A stretch of DNA of 64,000 nt from Desulfobacteraceae bacterium (GTDB taxonomy: Bacteria; Desulfobacterota; Desulfobacteria; Desulfobacterales; Desulfobacteraceae), in the NCBI GenBank assembly GCA_024226935.1, contig JAAELK010000120.1:1-64000 (forward strand), read 5' to 3'. The position numbers and the translations under genes are program-made. This document shows, one piece after another, positions 61,844-64,000 of the stretch (position 1 is its first letter; each line of letters opens with the position of its first letter). The notes under the pieces are model-generated. The model had not been told where the DNA came from and did not search any database. It was given only the letters and a program-made list of their open reading frames with translations.

Positions 61844-64000
61844 TTAAGGAGTTCGCCAATAAAACAATCCCGTAGGTTCTGCTGTCTCATACAATGTTTC
61901 AGTACCAGCAGATGAGGTTGAAAATATTTTCATTTCAACCGGTGCATCATCAAATTTGAGAAACACTGGAATATGTAAAAGCCCAGTGGTTAATTTTCCG
62001 GTGGCCGCTACCTTTTGTTTGCTTGTTACACCATCTATGACAACCTCAATTTCTATCAAATCATCTTCATCAATTTGCCTATCATTATTGATATCAAATT
62101 GGGCAGTAGACAATCGACCTCCAGAACAAGCATCAACTTCGTGTATGATTGAATTACCGCCACCTGAACAGGGAGAAACATCTGGTTTAAAAGTGAGATA
62201 AATCAGATTATTGTCCCTTATAATCACATCCTTTATCACTCTTTCTCCTCCGCTTAACTGGAAAAACCACCCGGCATTGGCAGGTTCTGAGGAATCTGGA
62301 TCCGGATCTGGATTTTGGGTGCTGGTTGCGTCACATTTGATCTCCCAGGAGGGTGAATTATCGGTGAGTATCCTCAGGTACACCCCATTGTAATATCCAC
62401 TGGCCGACTCCTCGGTCTGTTCCAACAGGGTAATCTTTGAATTTAAATTGGAAAGCTGGGGAGTCCCGGTTTCATTAAAGGTTCCTAAATATTCACTATC
62501 ATCTGCATCATCCCCATAATCCCACAGGCCAAATATATATTCATCGGCCGTGGAAATTCGGTCTGCCTCGTTTAAATATTTACCTGTTCCAAACATAACC
62601 ATATACCCTGGGACATCATCTTCACTGCATGTCAAGTTCGTATTGGTTTGATTATAATCACAATGCCGCATAACATCGGGTTTTGAAGTAATGGATTTTC
62701 CTGGGACTGAAAAAAATGGAGCAGGAACAGAAGCACTTTCTTTGTATGCCACCTCCCATTGACTGGAATTTGAACTTGTCAGATCAAATTTCCATAAATT
62801 CCCATTTAAATCCCCTGCATAAACATAATCAGCACGCAAATCGTTATCCACATCAATTACAGATGGGGTGGAAAGTCCATTACACCCCAAGGCACCTGTA
62901 TCAATTTTTTTTATGAGCTGACCATCAAGGCCCAGGATATAAAGGACACTGCTTCCGTTTGTACTATCATATCCATTACCAAAGATAACCACCCATTTGT
63001 ATTTGGAATGGGATGAACTTGATTCACTGGATACAATATTAGACTTAACAATAATCGGCATACTAAAGGAATATCCTAGATCATCAATCTCATCTTGGGG
63101 GGTGCTGTCCTTGGGATACTCCCATTGGACCATGGGTATTATATCCGTCACGATTGTAGCAGAACTTCTGGAATCAGCATTGGTAATATCAAGACAGTAA
63201 TACCCGTGACCACCCTTGCCAAGGCCTCCCACCAACAATGTATAAAGTGTATCGGCACTATCTTGCTCCAGGTCTATGCCCTCCTTGGCAGAGGGAGTTA
63301 AATCCACAAAAAAACGATGTTCATAACCGGAAGCAAAAAAACTTTTTTCAGGATCAGAATCATTATAATAATTATGCATCACAAGATCTGGAATATAAGC
63401 AAACCGTTCCTGGCCAGTATTGGAATTAAAGGCATGGAGCATACCATCATTTCCACCTACATAAACAGTTTCTCCCATGAGCAGGGGAGCGGAATGGATA
63501 ATATCTGCCAGCTTTTTTGTTCTGGACCTGAAGCCTGATATCTCTTCTCCCCTGATATAGCTGACAACCTTTTGTGCTTCAGCTGCATCAGGATTCAATT
63601 GAGTTTGCTGATCTGCATTCAACTCGCTGTAAAGAAAGTCAATCCCCATACCTGTGACAGGATCATAGCTGACTATATTCCTGTCCGAGGCTAAAAGATT
63701 CTGGAGTTCATCGGAGGCATGCCAGAGAATATCTGCTTCTTCCTTTTGAATTTCACCGGTTACAGGGTTCACTGGATAAGCTGTTACGTCCCCGGTCCAA
63801 CTATCGGAAAGGTAGCTGGCCTGATAGAGGGTAGTACCTGAATTAAGTTCCTCCCCGTTCACTGAAACTGAGGCACCCGACGAGATTCTGGATGCAATAT
63901 TGGAGGTGACATCCACCAGAGATTGGACAAGTTCCTGGGGATTGGCGGCACTGAAAAAAAGTCCCCTGCCGTTAATTGTAGCATGGTAGAGATCATCTAT
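61844..64000 (-). CDS. pilY1: Type IV pilus tip/biogenesis protein PilY1, C-terminal part (runs off right edge)
   Basis: At least 718 codons remain open to the right edge; the start lies beyond it. The visible part opens with DDLYHATINGRGLFFSAANP, a PilY1 hallmark, and continues as a beta-propeller: VYVGGNDGMLHAFN, LLVGGLGKGGHGYYCLDI and the calcium-binding loop DVDNDLRADYVYAGDLNGN. A second acidic loop DINNDRQIDEDD near the C-terminus resembles an EF-hand/dockerin-type site. PilY1 controls pilus retraction and adhesion through calcium. The GTG that could serve as a start at 63916 is inside the conserved region and rejected. Confidence 0.92.
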   Translation of the reverse strand: MDDLYHATINGRGLFFSAANPQELVQSLVDVTSNIASRISSGASVSVNGEELNSGTTLYQASYLSDSWTGDVTAYPVNPVTGEIQKEEADILWHASDELQNLLASDRNIVSYDPVTGMGIDFLYSELNADQQTQLNPDAAEAQKVVSYIRGEEISGFRSRTKKLADIIHSAPLLMGETVYVGGNDGMLHAFNSNTGQERFAYIPDLVMHNYYNDSDPEKSFFASGYEHRFFVDLTPSAKEGIDLEQDSADTLYTLLVGGLGKGGHGYYCLDITNADSRSSATIVTDIIPMVQWEYPKDSTPQDEIDDLGYSFSMPIIVKSNIVSSESSSSHSKYKWVVIFGNGYDSTNGSSVLYILGLDGQLIKKIDTGALGCNGLSTPSVIDVDNDLRADYVYAGDLNGNLWKFDLTSSNSSQWEVAYKESASVPAPFFSVPGKSITSKPDVMRHCDYNQTNTNLTCSEDDVPGYMVMFGTGKYLNEADRISTADEYIFGLWDYGDDADDSEYLGTFNETGTPQLSNLNSKITLLEQTEESASGYYNGVYLRILTDNSPSWEIKCDATSTQNPDPDPDSSEPANAGWFFQLSGGERVIKDVIIRDNNLIYLTFKPDVSPCSGGGNSIIHEVDACSGGRLSTAQFDINNDRQIDEDDLIEIEVVIDGVTSKQKVAATGKLTTGLLHIPVFLKFDDAPVEMKIFSTSSAGTETLYETAEPTGLFYWRTP

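Noticed and set aside
1-64000. CRISPR arrays, rRNA genes or a replication origin
   Set aside because: No regularly spaced direct repeats, no rRNA-like sequence and no DnaA-box cluster with dnaA/dnaN neighbours were seen.

Overview
The window looks like a chromosomal segment of an anaerobic, sulfate-reducer-like member of the Desulfobacterota, most likely close to Desulfobacter or Desulfobacula. The basis is the AT-rich base composition, a NikKMLQO nickel transporter, a DUF4911 gene beside miaB, the order coaBC-(uracil-DNA glycosylase-like)-xerC-hslVU-argBDF-argH, and a PilY1 gene with small satellite genes. This placement rests on gene content alone.

Left edge (1-1308): decayed DNA. The start of a transposase gene runs off the left edge and lies against a 5'-truncated sodium:solute symporter gene. 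That gene carries a one-base frameshift in a run of nine C. A GlxA-type regulator fragment follows. From 1312 the DNA is dense and intact: plsC, map (with a SEC-C zinc motif), miaB and a DUF4911 gene (minus strand), then recJ and an unknown gene (plus strand). The minus-strand nickel operon nikK-M-L-Q-O (7091-10432) has two near-identical 20-bp dyads upstream. Next come ydbL-ynbE-ydbH (outer-membrane lipid homeostasis), a rhomboid protease carrying a DnaJ C-terminal-like domain, and a putative molybdenum-carrier gene. Further on are an HD-domain protein, a CheY-like receiver that seems to start at ATT, a duplicated-repeat protein, a large dynamin-like GTPase, algH/yqgE, manC, an ArsR-methyltransferase fusion, a UPF0173 hydrolase, a 2-Cys peroxiredoxin and a universal stress protein.

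Centre (24999-49026): a plus-strand metallophosphoesterase with an altered first metal motif converges on a ~22 kb minus-strand type VI secretion (T6SS) cluster. In transcription order the cluster is PAAR, methyltransferase, small unknown, tssG, tssA, a four-module zinc protein, a vgrG base gene, tssH, tssM, tssJ, a degenerate ANL (acyl-adenylate-forming) protein, then, after a promoter-bearing gap, tssB, tssC, tssK, tssE, a separate VgrG-type spike-shaft gene, tssF and tssL. All core parts except Hcp (TssD) can be assigned. The spike is split over two genes about 13 kb apart. The ANL-like, zinc-module, methyltransferase and 119-residue genes are non-canonical, and are the best candidates for an undescribed T6SS variant. 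Two tRNA genes (Gly-GCC, Cys-GCA) lie just upstream.

Right part (49498-64000): a housekeeping minus-strand run of fsa, folK, a small lipoprotein, argH, argF, argD, argB, hslU, hslV, xerC, a degenerate family-4-like uracil-DNA glycosylase, coaBC and a lipoprotein. argG is missing from its usual place between argF and argH. The window ends in the C-terminal part of a PilY1 type IV pilus protein and its small downstream genes. No rRNA genes and no CRISPR arrays were seen.
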